A stretch of 64,000 nt of DNA, from contig CM054113.1 of the NCBI GenBank assembly GCA_028673005.1, positions 66,769,350 through 66,833,349 of the forward strand. The letters are read 5' to 3'. Shown here piece after piece: positions 20,144 through 28,392 of this stretch (position 1 is its first letter; each line of letters begins with the position of its first letter). The stretch comes from Tanypteryx hageni. Taxonomy: Eukaryota > Arthropoda > Insecta > Odonata > Petaluridae. The notes beneath the pieces were generated by a model. It saw nothing but the letters and a program-made list of their open reading frames with translations. It had not been told where the DNA came from and searched no databases. A program made the translations under genes and the position numbers.

Positions 20144-20450
20144 CAAGCATTTGCTACACGTCTTGAAAAACGCCAAACCTAAATTGCGTAACGCGATTTT
20201 GAAAAACGTAGACGAAGAGGTAATCGAAGTCTTGTGCGAGTGCTGCTTGAACACTTTGAACGGGAATCATAAAATAAGCCCTGCCTTAAAGAAAAATCTA
20301 AGGAAGCATTGTAAAACGCTAAGAGCGCTCGGCGATAAGATAGGGTCCTTGAAACAGAAGCGGACATTATTGATTCAGAAAGGTGGTTTCCTTCCAATGC
20401 TCATCGGTTCCATTCTCAGCGGAATTATAGGCAGTCTGATAAACAAATGA
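20121..20450 (+). CDS. Small basic Polinton protein with C-terminal hydrophobic segment (pX/core-like)
   Basis: 109 residues. The basic N-terminal half contains LLHVLKNAKPKLRNAILKNVD and a middle with KNLRKHCKTLRALGDKIGSLKQKRTLL. A short GGFLP motif leads into a hydrophobic glycine-rich tail (MLIGSILSGIIGSLI). Proteins of this layout sit next to the ATPase and integrase in many Polintons and adintoviruses, where they are thought to be core or membrane-active virion proteins like adenovirus pX. The function is by analogy. Its TGA overlaps the next ATG as ATGA. Confidence 0.75.
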   Translation: MMKRLRSNKHLLHVLKNAKPKLRNAILKNVDEEVIEVLCECCLNTLNGNHKISPALKKNLRKHCKTLRALGDKIGSLKQKRTLLIQKGGFLPMLIGSILSGIIGSLINK

Positions 20451-20899
20451 GTCTCAAAAAGATGTTACTCATCGACCCAGAAGTTCTCGACAGAGAACGA
20501 TCAAAAGCACGAATATCTAAATTAGACGAAGAAATGCAAAAGGTCTTAAACAGGAAAGATCTGAGCGATGTAGATAAATGGCACCTATACAAACGTGCGT
20601 TGGATACTTATTTAAGCGTTGCGGCAGAGGAGAGAAAGCCCATTAGTATTCCGATCGTGAAAGAAAAAAGAGTTAGGAGGCAAGCGGTGAAGAGACCCCC
20701 CGGTAAGACCTTGGAATCTCTAACTAAGCGCATAAAATTAGATAGTGTTGCGTTAGATAAATCATGGGAAGGTATGATGGAGAGATTAAACCGCGCAGAG
20801 GCGTTAAGCGAAAAAATAACATCAAAGCGGGGAAGAAGCTTACCGCGTCGGGGATCTCGGGTTCGAAAACCAAAGACGCCGTGGACCCCGATAAAGTAA
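20447..20899 (+). CDS. Conserved Polinton protein of unknown function
   Basis: 150 residues, starting at the ATGA overlap with the previous gene. The front contains KMLLIDPEVLDRER and EEMQKVLNRKDLSDVDKWHLY, a pattern I recognise from proteins encoded beside Polinton integrases in many arthropods (a K-M-L-I-P start and an L-(N/R)-DLSD--KW-LY block). The C-terminal third is strongly basic (SKRGRSLPRRGSRVRKP), suggesting DNA or RNA binding. It overlaps the integrase frame by 136 bases in a different frame, which is unusual; a small frameshift near the end of this gene could also explain the overlap. Confidence 0.7.
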   Translation: MSLKKMLLIDPEVLDRERSKARISKLDEEMQKVLNRKDLSDVDKWHLYKRALDTYLSVAAEERKPISIPIVKEKRVRRQAVKRPPGKTLESLTKRIKLDSVALDKSWEGMMERLNRAEALSEKITSKRGRSLPRRGSRVRKPKTPWTPIK

Positions 20900-21969
20900 T
20901 CGAAAGTATTTACGGTGATCCTGCAAATCCTGCGGGTTTTTCCACTGCGGATAAATTGTGGAAAGCTTTGAATAAAAAGATATCGAAAAGTAAAGTTCAA
21001 AATTGGCTGGATTCGCAGGATGCGTATACGTTGCATAGACCGTTACGAAAACGTTTTCAAAGAAACTTTTACGACGTTTCATACATTGACGAAACGTGGC
21101 AATGCGATTTGAACGATATGCGAAATTTGAAAAAATACAATAAGGGATATGTATATATTTTGACCGTAATTGATTTGTTCTCAAAATATGCGTGGGCACT
21201 TCCGCTAAAAAGTAAAACTGGGGAAGACATCGTGGAGGCATTCAGGTTAATATTTAAGCAGAGCGGTAGAAAACCGTTAAAATTGCAAAGCGATAAGGGT
21301 ACCGAATTCAAGAATAGAAAATTTCAAGAATTTCTAACAAGGGAAAATATAAAGTTTTATTACACACACAATCCGGATGTTAAAGCTTCGGTTGTGGAAA
21401 GATTTAATAGAACCCTCAAGACTAAAATGTACAAATATTTCACCAAATATTCCACTTACGATTTTGTGAGCGTCTTACCGAAACTTATGAAGGGATATAA
21501 CGATGGCGTTCATTCTACCATCGGAATAGCTCCTTCCCGAGTAAACGACTCAAATGCATTCGAGGTGAGGAAAAGACTAGTCGAGACACGTCTCGGAGAG
21601 GGGAAAAAAAAGAGAAAGCCGAGATTTACCGCGGGAGATTACGTAAGAATCAGCAAAGAGAGAATGCCGTTCGCTAAAGGATATACGCCAAACTATACGA
21701 CCGAAGTTTTTAAAATTAAATCTATCGTTACGGGGAACATTGTTCCTACGTACGAGTTGGAAGATATGAACGGAGAGAGTATCGAAGGATACTTTTACGA
21801 ACCAGAACTAAAGAGAACAATCGTATCCGACGCCACCGAGTTTAAAATAGATAAAATATTGAGGCGTAGAGGAAAAGGTCGCAGTCTCGAATATTTCGTC
21901 AAGTGGAAAGGATATTCGGATTCCTTTAATTCTTGGATTAAGGCTTCGACGGTAAAACGTTTAAAATGA
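20764..21969 (+). CDS. INT: Polinton integrase (rve family) with C-terminal chromodomain
   Basis: 401 residues. After a basic leader and an N-terminal helical region (KKISKSKVQNWLDSQDAYTL), the catalytic core has Asp115 (WQCDLNDM), Asp177 (LQSDKGTEF) and Glu212 (VVERFNRTLK), a D-D-x34-E arrangement. A chromodomain occupies about residues 357-400 (ILRRRGKG, then EYFVKWKGYSDSFNSW). It joins the element ends to target DNA, and the chromodomain may steer it to histone marks. The 6-bp duplication around the element is its footprint. The first in-frame ATG is used here; the real start could be further in. The stop overlaps the next start as ATGA. Confidence 0.95.
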   Translation: MGRYDGEIKPRRGVKRKNNIKAGKKLTASGISGSKTKDAVDPDKVIESIYGDPANPAGFSTADKLWKALNKKISKSKVQNWLDSQDAYTLHRPLRKRFQRNFYDVSYIDETWQCDLNDMRNLKKYNKGYVYILTVIDLFSKYAWALPLKSKTGEDIVEAFRLIFKQSGRKPLKLQSDKGTEFKNRKFQEFLTRENIKFYYTHNPDVKASVVERFNRTLKTKMYKYFTKYSTYDFVSVLPKLMKGYNDGVHSTIGIAPSRVNDSNAFEVRKRLVETRLGEGKKKRKPRFTAGDYVRISKERMPFAKGYTPNYTTEVFKIKSIVTGNIVPTYELEDMNGESIEGYFYEPELKRTIVSDATEFKIDKILRRRGKGRSLEYFVKWKGYSDSFNSWIKASTVKRLK

Positions 21970-23432
21970 ACGAGTTCTATCTCACCCTCCTTAGCGATAG
22001 CTCTCGCGAGTATTTCGAAGATAATACAATTGCTCATTTTTGGACGAAATTATCTCAACGAGTGGATTTAGGAAACGGAGAATGGAGAGTGGGTTTGGCC
22101 GAATTTTCGCATCCAAGGATTCGTGATAACAGGATCCACAGGGAGGAAATGAATAGGGATAGACGACAGGTCAATATCGAAATGGATGATAGTACACCGA
22201 TCACGATAGCTCCAGGAACTTATAAATCTATGAAACATATGCTAGACTCGTTACCTACTGAGAAAAGAAAACGCGCTTTGGATGTATTGAAGGAACATAT
22301 GACTTGTCCTAAAGATAAAGTTCATATTGAGATTCCCGGTGATTTACCAGTTACGATCCATCCCGGAACTTACAACTCGTTAGAGGATATGTTACGATCG
22401 CTATCGGCTGATGAGAAAAGAAATTTGCTGAAATGTGATGAAAATGACTCGGATAAGTTATTGGATTTAGTCTTAGAATCGAAATCAATGATGAATGTTG
22501 AATTAAATGCAAGGTGGTCTTTAGGAACGAAGGTGATTAAGGAGATGGATAAATTAATAGGCGTCTATGTTGAAATTCCACCAGATTCATTGCTTACTGC
22601 ACCTCCTGCGGGAAAATACGAATCTTTGTTGCAATATATCATCAGTATGAATTCCCAAGATTTGAATGCTCGTTTTGACGATATTTTTTTGCAACTCGTA
22701 TATTTTCTCTACAAATGCGTCGACATACCTGAAGATGTGAAAAATTTAGAAAAATTTGCTAATGTACGCATCGAAATACCAGAGAATTCACCGATTAGAT
22801 CACCTCCTGGCACTTACGGGTCTGCTGTTGAATTAATATCTTCGGTTTTAGAACCGAAGAAATCGGGTGAAATCGATTTCGGTGAAAGGATGATAAAAGC
22901 TATGGATAAACTCGTAAGTTTCCACGTCGAAATATTACCGAATGGCTTGGGTGTGGATTTTCCCCCAGGATCTTACAGGTCTCTGGAGGAATTTTTGCGA
23001 GTATTATATGAGGTCCGTGAAAAAAAGGATTTTTTGGGTAGCGAAGCGAAAGTCGGTGTAAGAGAAATGATGGAGAAAATAAACTATGTCATATTTGAAA
23101 ATCCAAATTATTCGATAGATATCACCAAAGGAGGAGAATATAGGAAAAAGCGGGACATCGCACGCAGTATTGACACGCGATATATTTTCGTTTATACGGA
23201 TTTAATCAAGCCGCAATTGGTTGGTGATTCTCTCAGCAGATGTTTGCGAATTGTCAGCGTAAACGAAGAAAGACACCATTTTTTCAATCCAGTTTACTAC
23301 TTTCCCGTAGAGAAAAAAGAAATCGAGAACGTCGAAATACTACTCACAGGAAAAGATGGCAATCCATATCCTTTCTTCGGTGGAGCTACACCTTCTCTTT
23401 TAGTTTTACACTTTATAAAAGTGTTGCAATAA
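21966..23432 (+). CDS. Minor-capsid (penton-like) protein candidate with five internal repeats
   Basis: 488 residues. The N-terminus (FYLTLLSDSSREYFEDNTIAH to WRVGLAEFSHP) and the C-terminus (YIFVYTDLIKPQLVGDSLSR to LLVLHFIKV) match the two ends of a protein found next to the capsid gene in many arthropod Polinton-like elements, presumed to be the single jelly-roll minor capsid or vertex protein. Between them are five related segments starting near residues 69, 119, 200, 267 and 319, each with a V-x-(I/V)-E-(I/M) strand and then PPG(T/S)Y-x-S. Usual relatives, as far as I recall, have one such PPGYY-type segment. The insertion is therefore a likely expansion, possibly a surface or spike elaboration. 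Confidence 0.75.
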   Translation: MNEFYLTLLSDSSREYFEDNTIAHFWTKLSQRVDLGNGEWRVGLAEFSHPRIRDNRIHREEMNRDRRQVNIEMDDSTPITIAPGTYKSMKHMLDSLPTEKRKRALDVLKEHMTCPKDKVHIEIPGDLPVTIHPGTYNSLEDMLRSLSADEKRNLLKCDENDSDKLLDLVLESKSMMNVELNARWSLGTKVIKEMDKLIGVYVEIPPDSLLTAPPAGKYESLLQYIISMNSQDLNARFDDIFLQLVYFLYKCVDIPEDVKNLEKFANVRIEIPENSPIRSPPGTYGSAVELISSVLEPKKSGEIDFGERMIKAMDKLVSFHVEILPNGLGVDFPPGSYRSLEEFLRVLYEVREKKDFLGSEAKVGVREMMEKINYVIFENPNYSIDITKGGEYRKKRDIARSIDTRYIFVYTDLIKPQLVGDSLSRCLRIVSVNEERHHFFNPVYYFPVEKKEIENVEILLTGKDGNPYPFFGGATPSLLVLHFIKVLQ

Positions 23433-23459
23433 CAAAAAAAGCAATCATTATCGTTCGAG

Positions 23460-23891
23460 ATGTTAAAGGATGTGGATCGATATACGACGTATTACGTCAA
23501 TCAATGCGGAGGAGAAATAGGTCCCGTCTACCGCGCCAGTTATCGTGTGCAGAGAGGTAGAGGATTAGGAAGCTTTCTCGCGGGTCTTTTTCGTTTCGCT
23601 AAACCACTTATACAAAGCGGTCTTAAAGCGGTAGGTAAGGAGGCGGCCAGTACGGGGGTCGGAATTCTCTCGGATTTGGGAACGAGACCAATTAAGGAAA
23701 TATTGCGTAATCGATTGGGTGAGGCTGGAGCGAATTTGAAGAGAAAGGCGGAAGAAAAAATTAAAAAGATGAGTGGATCGGGTTTACGCATAAGTAAAAG
23801 ACCAAAGTTAATAAAAAGGAACATCAAACGCAAAAAACTTCATTCGAGGAGAAAGAGACGTCGCGTCAATACGGACATATTTTCTTCATAA
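23460..23891 (+). CDS. Small basic virion protein, adenovirus pVI-like
   Basis: 143 residues with the motif GRGLGSFLAGLFRFAKPL followed by a glycine/alanine amphipathic stretch (GLKAVGKEAASTGVGILSDL) and a very basic tail (KRKKLHSRRKRRRVNTDIF). This layout, YY-x3-CGG near the start, then a G-LG-F--LFR amphipathic helix, is common in Polinton and adintovirus proteins compared with adenovirus pVI, the capsid cement and membrane-lytic protein. It lies just before the major capsid gene, as expected for such a role. Function is inferred by family analogy. Confidence 0.7.
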   Translation: MLKDVDRYTTYYVNQCGGEIGPVYRASYRVQRGRGLGSFLAGLFRFAKPLIQSGLKAVGKEAASTGVGILSDLGTRPIKEILRNRLGEAGANLKRKAEEKIKKMSGSGLRISKRPKLIKRNIKRKKLHSRRKRRRVNTDIFSS

Positions 23892-23896
23892 CCGAG

Positions 23897-25186
23897 ATGG
23901 AACACATGCTATCCTCGCTCGACATATTTAGTCGGCCAGCTTTGCAAACGAATATTTTAGGCAAGCGCCTCATTCCGTACAAACCGATCTCTTCCTTAGA
24001 CAATCAATCGACCATCGAATTCGTAGTGAAAGATTTGGGAGAATCGTACAAAAATTTGAACAGTTTTTATTTACAAATCAGGGTGAAATTTGTCAAAGCT
24101 GATGGATCAGACTATGGGCCAGAGGACAAAATACAACCCGGGGTAGTGAATAATGTCTTGCATTCGATGATCGAGCAATGCAGCGTCTATTTAAACGGAA
24201 AGCAAGCTGCATCCTCGGAAGGTAATTATCACTATCGTAGCACTTTAGAAAATCTCCTTAGTTATGGTGCAGATGCGGCGAAGACTCATTTGGCATGCGA
24301 TGGGTGGTTGCTCGATATCGGTGAGGATATCAATAAACAAGATGACGCAAATGTAGGATTTGTTACGAGAAAAGCTAAATTTGCTAACAGTAGGGTCGTG
24401 GAGCTCTATGGTAAATTGCATGTCGACGTATTTAACCAAGAGCGTCTCTTAATTAATGGAGTCGACGTAGGTGTAAAATTAACGCTCGCAAAACCGAGTT
24501 TCTACATCAAGGAGAATGCTGCGGGTACTTCCGTGCTGAAAATTCTCGATGCTACTTTATACGTCGAGCATAACGATATAAACCCCTCAATTTTGTTGGC
24601 TCATTCCAGAGCGTTGGAGCAAAGCAACGCGATATATCCTTTCAAGCGAGTGGAAGTTAAGACGTTCACCGTCCCTCGAGGAAATCAAACGATTTCTGTA
24701 GATAACGTCATAACAGGACAGCTTCCGAACAAAATAGTTTTCAGCATGGTCGATAACGATGCGTACGTTGGAAGGAGGGACAAAAATCCGTTCGCGTTCT
24801 CTCATTATTCTTTGTCTAGTTTCTTTCTCATCGTCAACGGTGAGCGAATGCCACCGCAAGGCATTTCCACAAATTTCACCAATCAAAAATGCTGGACGCA
24901 AGCATACCGTTCTATGTTTTCGGGAATCGGCGTGCATCACGGTGATAAAGGTAATCAAATAACCTTGGACATGTTCGCACATGGATATTTCATTTTAGCT
25001 TTCGATCTAACACCTGACGGTTCGGGTAACGAAGAATATGTCGGTTTGATGGATAAGGGTACCGTGAGAATCGAAGCTGGCTTCGAAAACCCGCTCGAAA
25101 AAACCATAACGTGCATCGTTTACGCGGAATACGACGCCTCTTTGGAAATAGATAAAAGTCGAAACATCATCACGAATTTTGCATAA
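23897..25186 (+). CDS. MCP: Candidate major capsid protein (double jelly-roll, F54H12.2-like family)
   Basis: 429 residues, starting five bases after the preceding gene. It has the ordered blocks of the protein often annotated as F54H12.2-like in animal genomes: LDIFSRPALQTNI, IPYKPISSLDNQSTIEFVV, VLHSMIEQCSVYLNGK, ENLLSYGADAAKTHL, ELYGKLHVDVFNQERLLING, LAHSRALEQSNAIYPFKRVE, GQLPNKIVFSMVDNDAYVG, HGYFILAFDLTPDG and a terminal YDASLEIDKSRNII. I assign it as the major capsid (hexon-like) protein by position and family; a structure prediction would be needed to confirm two jelly rolls. The frame is complete with no breaks. Confidence 0.82.
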   Translation: MEHMLSSLDIFSRPALQTNILGKRLIPYKPISSLDNQSTIEFVVKDLGESYKNLNSFYLQIRVKFVKADGSDYGPEDKIQPGVVNNVLHSMIEQCSVYLNGKQAASSEGNYHYRSTLENLLSYGADAAKTHLACDGWLLDIGEDINKQDDANVGFVTRKAKFANSRVVELYGKLHVDVFNQERLLINGVDVGVKLTLAKPSFYIKENAAGTSVLKILDATLYVEHNDINPSILLAHSRALEQSNAIYPFKRVEVKTFTVPRGNQTISVDNVITGQLPNKIVFSMVDNDAYVGRRDKNPFAFSHYSLSSFFLIVNGERMPPQGISTNFTNQKCWTQAYRSMFSGIGVHHGDKGNQITLDMFAHGYFILAFDLTPDGSGNEEYVGLMDKGTVRIEAGFENPLEKTITCIVYAEYDASLEIDKSRNIITNFA

Positions 25187-25189
25187 GCG

Positions 25190-25720
25190 ATGAACACGTT
25201 AGATATATACAACTTACTTAGTCGCGATCTACGCACGAGAAAAGTGTTTCGTGGGGTGTTTCCTTCAGATAGTTTACCCTCACCCTCGCCTGGAATCTAC
25301 GTGATAAATTTAGACGCTTCTACTCGACCGGGAAGCCATTGGATCGCGGTGCACATTTTAAATAAGCAAAAGGCAGAATATTTCGATTCGTATGGTTATC
25401 CACCACTCGTCCATTCGATATCAAAATTTCTAGAACCGTTCTCTCTCGCTCGAAATTCGGTTCAACTTCAGAGCTTTCGTTCGGACGTTTGCGGGGAATT
25501 CTGTTGTCTCTATGCACTCTACAAGTCCACTGGTAAAACCCTCACCCAATACCTCAACCTATTTTCCCTCCCACAATTCAACGACTGCCGAGTCGCTCAA
25601 CTCTTTTACCTAGAGTTTGGGAGCACCAGGAAAGGAAGACGCTGTCATCCTCGGTCGCAGAGTTGCTGTTCGAGAATAAATAGCACCGCTACCCGCGATA
25701 GTCATCATTCGAGATTCTGA
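25190..25720 (+). CDS. PRO: Adenain-like cysteine protease (maturation protease)
   Basis: 176 residues with the catalytic set of adenovirus protease/Ulp1-type enzymes: His50 in GSHWIAVHI, Asp66 in EYFDSYGYPP, Gln94 and Cys105 in DVCGEFCCLYAL. In the family this enzyme cuts capsid precursor proteins during particle assembly. It starts three bases after the capsid stop. The last ~25 residues are basic and serine-rich with no match to the protease core, and may be an extension past the usual end. Confidence 0.92.
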   Translation: MNTLDIYNLLSRDLRTRKVFRGVFPSDSLPSPSPGIYVINLDASTRPGSHWIAVHILNKQKAEYFDSYGYPPLVHSISKFLEPFSLARNSVQLQSFRSDVCGEFCCLYALYKSTGKTLTQYLNLFSLPQFNDCRVAQLFYLEFGSTRKGRRCHPRSQSCCSRINSTATRDSHHSRF

Positions 25721-25735
25721 CTCGAAACTGTCAAG

Positions 25736-26266
25736 ATGCGGCTCATCATCGACTTCGAGTGGGGCTCGGACCGAAGAGTGAAAGAATTGGCTGCGGTGGA
25801 GGTGGATTCCGAGAGAGTCTTTTGGTGCAGCTTCCAAAGTCCGAACAAATGGATCGGTGGAGGCAGAAAGGTGAAATCGAGCAACGTTCTCCTGTGTAAC
25901 GAGACATCGTTCGCAAACGGATTCATTCCCTACACCGAGCTGCTCTCCTGCCTGGAAACTATCATCAAGGACGCCACCGCCCTCTACGTCTTCGACGAGG
26001 AAAAATGTAGCTTCCTCTCTGACCTCACCGGACGCACTTTCATAAGCATGAGGAAAGATTTAGATTGCCCTTCACCGGATGACCTTTCCTTCCCCTCCAT
26101 TTCCTGCTTGAATCCGTGCCACCGCTTACGCAAAAGTGACTGCGCATTAAGAAATGCGTACTGCTTATCTCATTGGCTGAAATTCCTAACCTTGAAGATC
26201 GACGTAGATCCTTGTTCGACCAATGTCGAATGTTCCACCTCCTCACTCCCTTCCGCCTCCTCCTAA
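25736..26266 (+). CDS. Accessory protein of unknown function, related to the N-terminal part of the BIR fusion
   Basis: 176 residues. It aligns by eye with residues ~25-172 of the protein at 27171: IDFEWGSDRRVKELAAV against VDFQAYLNSGNQFVVRELAI, ATALYVFDEEKCSFLSDLTGR against NLIFVKGLQKVKFLSSLLGDR, then a CPS block, a C-x2-CH or C-x-PQH block and a final CA(L/T)xNxxxLxxW(L/F). This is a widespread arthropod family without known function. The DxE at the start (Asp6, Glu8) recalls motif I of DEDD exonucleases, but other motifs are not clear. It closes the compact gene block, 15 bases after the protease. Confidence 0.65.
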   Translation: MRLIIDFEWGSDRRVKELAAVEVDSERVFWCSFQSPNKWIGGGRKVKSSNVLLCNETSFANGFIPYTELLSCLETIIKDATALYVFDEEKCSFLSDLTGRTFISMRKDLDCPSPDDLSFPSISCLNPCHRLRKSDCALRNAYCLSHWLKFLTLKIDVDPCSTNVECSTSSLPSASS

Positions 26267-26268
26267 AG

Positions 26269-26303
26269 CATATATCCTGGCATTCAACCTAGTTATCATC
26301 AGT
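26269..26303 (+). promoter_or_regulatory. TATA box plus arthropod initiator for the gene at 26308
   Basis: CATATATCC at 26269-26276 is followed, 30 bases on, by TCAGTT at 26299-26304, the classic arthropod initiator TCAGT. Spacing is ideal. The start codon lies only a few bases beyond, so the leader would be very short. Confidence 0.5.
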
Positions 26304-26307
26304 TGTC

Positions 26308-27042
26308 ATGCAGAAACCAGCAAGTGCAGAGTCTCCCACCCTTCCTAAACGCAGACGTGTATCTTCACGGCCAACACCATCCGGTCTGGAAACCCCCGAG
26401 AAGCGACCCTCACCTCCATCAAGTCTGCAAACATCACCCACTTCAAAATCTAACAGACAGCCGAAAACTGTGCAGAAGAAGAAGAAGAAAGTGTGTGATG
26501 CCACCCAGTTGCTACTAGAAACTGTGTTTTTCTTGAACTCTGCTAAAACAAGAATTGTCAGCATCGGTTTCGATCCCGAGAGATTCTGTGAAGTGATCGT
26601 ACAGTTAACTCAAGTGAACAAGGGATCGGTTGAACTAAACTATACCGATTGGTGTGAATTTGTTACTCAAGAGAAATTAATATCTGATTATTTTAATTTG
26701 GGACAAAAAAATATTCCGCTCAAATCTCCCGCGAGTTTAGTGAATTATTTTGGGAAAAAACATGTGCTCATTAAAGGTGATCAATGCTCGGTGACCTTGA
26801 ATGCTGAGGAATGGAATAATTTGTTACTATGTGTGAAATGTATAGCACTGGCATTTGACAATCTAGACAACGAACGGATAAACGTAGACTATTTTTACGA
26901 ACAGTTTATTGAAGTGTCAGGTGTAATCGGTATCGAAAACGTCGATAACTTGGAAAAGCCTGAGGGGAGCAAACTCGACTACGAACGTTTGAGACTTGAA
27001 ATTCCCTTACATTGCTCGCTATCTGATAAAATTATCGGATGA
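26308..27042 (+). CDS. Unknown accessory protein with basic, proline-rich N-terminus
   Basis: 244 residues. The first ~62 are proline, serine and basic residues with two likely nuclear localisation signals (LPKRRRVSS and VQKKKKKV). The rest looks globular, with no motif I can name (SIGFDPERFCEVIVQLTQ, then NYTDWCEFVTQEKLI and VTLNAEEWNNLLLCVKCIAL). Repeated single Trp/Phe-centred strands suggest a beta-rich fold. It has its own TATA/initiator pair, unlike the packed genes before it. It probably acts in the nucleus, for example as a regulator. It is not one of the core Polinton proteins I recognise. Confidence 0.6.
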   Translation: MQKPASAESPTLPKRRRVSSRPTPSGLETPEKRPSPPSSLQTSPTSKSNRQPKTVQKKKKKVCDATQLLLETVFFLNSAKTRIVSIGFDPERFCEVIVQLTQVNKGSVELNYTDWCEFVTQEKLISDYFNLGQKNIPLKSPASLVNYFGKKHVLIKGDQCSVTLNAEEWNNLLLCVKCIALAFDNLDNERINVDYFYEQFIEVSGVIGIENVDNLEKPEGSKLDYERLRLEIPLHCSLSDKIIG

Positions 27043-27170
27043 ATGTGAAAGAGGTGACAGTCACTGGCATCGGGTTAAAACCGTGTAAACTGCTCATCTC
27101 TGTGTGTGTATGTGATCGATTTGGTCCCTGGCGTTGGGTTTAATTACCTCGCAAACCGTGAGTGTGAATT
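27043..27170. other. Short spacer before the BIR fusion gene
   Basis: Contains two related pieces: GTCACTGGCATCGGG...AAACCGTG and GTCCCTGGCGTTGGG...AAACCGTG. A third version, GTCCCTGGCGATGGAAG...AAACCGTA, starts the following gene, so a short tandem repeat straddles the start codon. Confidence 0.5.
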
Positions 27171-27938
27171 ATGGAGTCGGTCCCTGGCGATGGAAGTAAA
27201 ACTCCCGTAAACCGTATTCCATTAAAAGTCCTCCGATTGAGTAAATGTATAGTGGATTTTCAAGCGTATCTCAATAGCGGTAATCAATTCGTAGTCAGAG
27301 AACTCGCAATTTGTGATACCGATCGCAATTGCTCTCAATCGTGGGTTTTTGACTGCCCAAAGGATTTGTCATTTAAACGAGAAAACACTTGGTTAGCTCA
27401 TAATCATCACAGAATTGCATTAGATGATGGGGAAGTGCATCATGAGGATTTCCAACGAGTTTTAAACAAATACATTTCAAACTATAATTTAATCTTTGTA
27501 AAGGGATTACAAAAAGTTAAATTCCTTTCCTCACTTTTGGGAGACCGAGTCATCGATCTACAAGTTTTCGGATGCCCCTCGATTAAACAACTACCTTCAA
27601 TGGGTAGATATTGCATGTTACCTCAACATAAAAATGGTGAAGTCATTTGTGCAACGAACAATTGTGAATCACTAAGGAAATGGTTTCAGAGCAATGTTAA
27701 ATTAGATAGGGAACATGATAGATTTATAACGTTTAACGATTTTCCCAAAAAAAGGGTATTTTTAAATATTACCAAAATGGCTAATATAGGATTTATTTTT
27801 ACTGGTTATGAGGACGTCACCGTATGCTGTAAATGTGGTGTGAGCATATATTCATGGGAAAAAGGTGACGATCCTAAAGAAGAGCACGACAAATTTACGA
27901 GAGGGTGTCCATTATTTAAAAGAACAGAATGTGATTGA
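27171..27938 (+). CDS. Fusion of an uncharacterised domain with a C-terminal BIR (IAP-like) domain
   Basis: 255 residues. Residues ~25-172 resemble the accessory protein at 25736. Residues ~184-249 form one BIR domain with zinc ligands Cys219, Cys222, His239 and Cys246 (exactly C-x2-C-x16-H-x6-C), the preceding FITFNDFPKK and the GF-FTG-EDV core. BIR domains mediate inhibition of caspases or binding of their activators. No RING domain is present. The junction between domains falls at the inner edge of the terminal repeat (27666), so the BIR half is duplicated at the other end of the element while the N-terminal half is not. An anti-cell-death role during replication is plausible but not shown by the sequence. 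Confidence 0.8.
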   Translation: MESVPGDGSKTPVNRIPLKVLRLSKCIVDFQAYLNSGNQFVVRELAICDTDRNCSQSWVFDCPKDLSFKRENTWLAHNHHRIALDDGEVHHEDFQRVLNKYISNYNLIFVKGLQKVKFLSSLLGDRVIDLQVFGCPSIKQLPSMGRYCMLPQHKNGEVICATNNCESLRKWFQSNVKLDREHDRFITFNDFPKKRVFLNITKMANIGFIFTGYEDVTVCCKCGVSIYSWEKGDDPKEEHDKFTRGCPLFKRTECD

Positions 27939-27956
27939 AAATTGTAAACAAATGTC

Positions 27957-27962
27957 AATAAA
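27957..27962 (+). terminator. Polyadenylation signal of the BIR fusion gene
   Basis: AATAAA 18 bases after the TGA stop, mirrored at 12705-12710. Confidence 0.65.
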
Positions 27963-28316
27963 TACTTGAGTTAACCTATACCAATGTTTTTATTTCACTC
28001 CTATTTCTGTCACACCTTTTCGTGTTAATTTATCTCAAAGTGTCCGAACGGTGATTCAAACCTTGGGCCTGCAGCCTCGATATAAAAAAAGTTGCTCATT
28101 TCTTATTTCATTCGTTAAATATTTTCAACCACAATGCTCCCACCCAATTCAATTGTACGCATCCGTTTAAATTTACACTTTTCAAATTTTCGGCTCGAGG
28201 GCGCATGTGCGATTCATTTGTTTTTGGCAACACCGATCTGTTCGATATATCGAAACTCACTTGACAACATTGCTTTTCGAACGGCGCTTGTTCTTAGTTC
28301 CAACTTTCTCCGAGTG

Positions 28317-28392
28317 GTGGCGCCACAGGTTGGTCACGTGACCGGATGTGACGTCATAAATCCAAGATGGCGGCTGCAATCCAAGATGGCGG
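28317..28392. promoter_or_regulatory. Cluster of palindromic sites near the right tip
   Basis: Mirror image of the left cluster: GTGGCGCCAC, GGTCACGTGACC, TGACGTCA (28349-28356) and two CCAAGATGGCGG copies. It is preserved in both repeats apart from a substitution just inside it. Confidence 0.55.

Noticed and set aside
20764..21969. Ty3/gypsy-type LTR retrotransposon, because of the chromodomain integrase
   Set aside because: No reverse transcriptase, gag or LTR is nearby. The neighbours are Polinton core genes and the target duplication is 6 bp.
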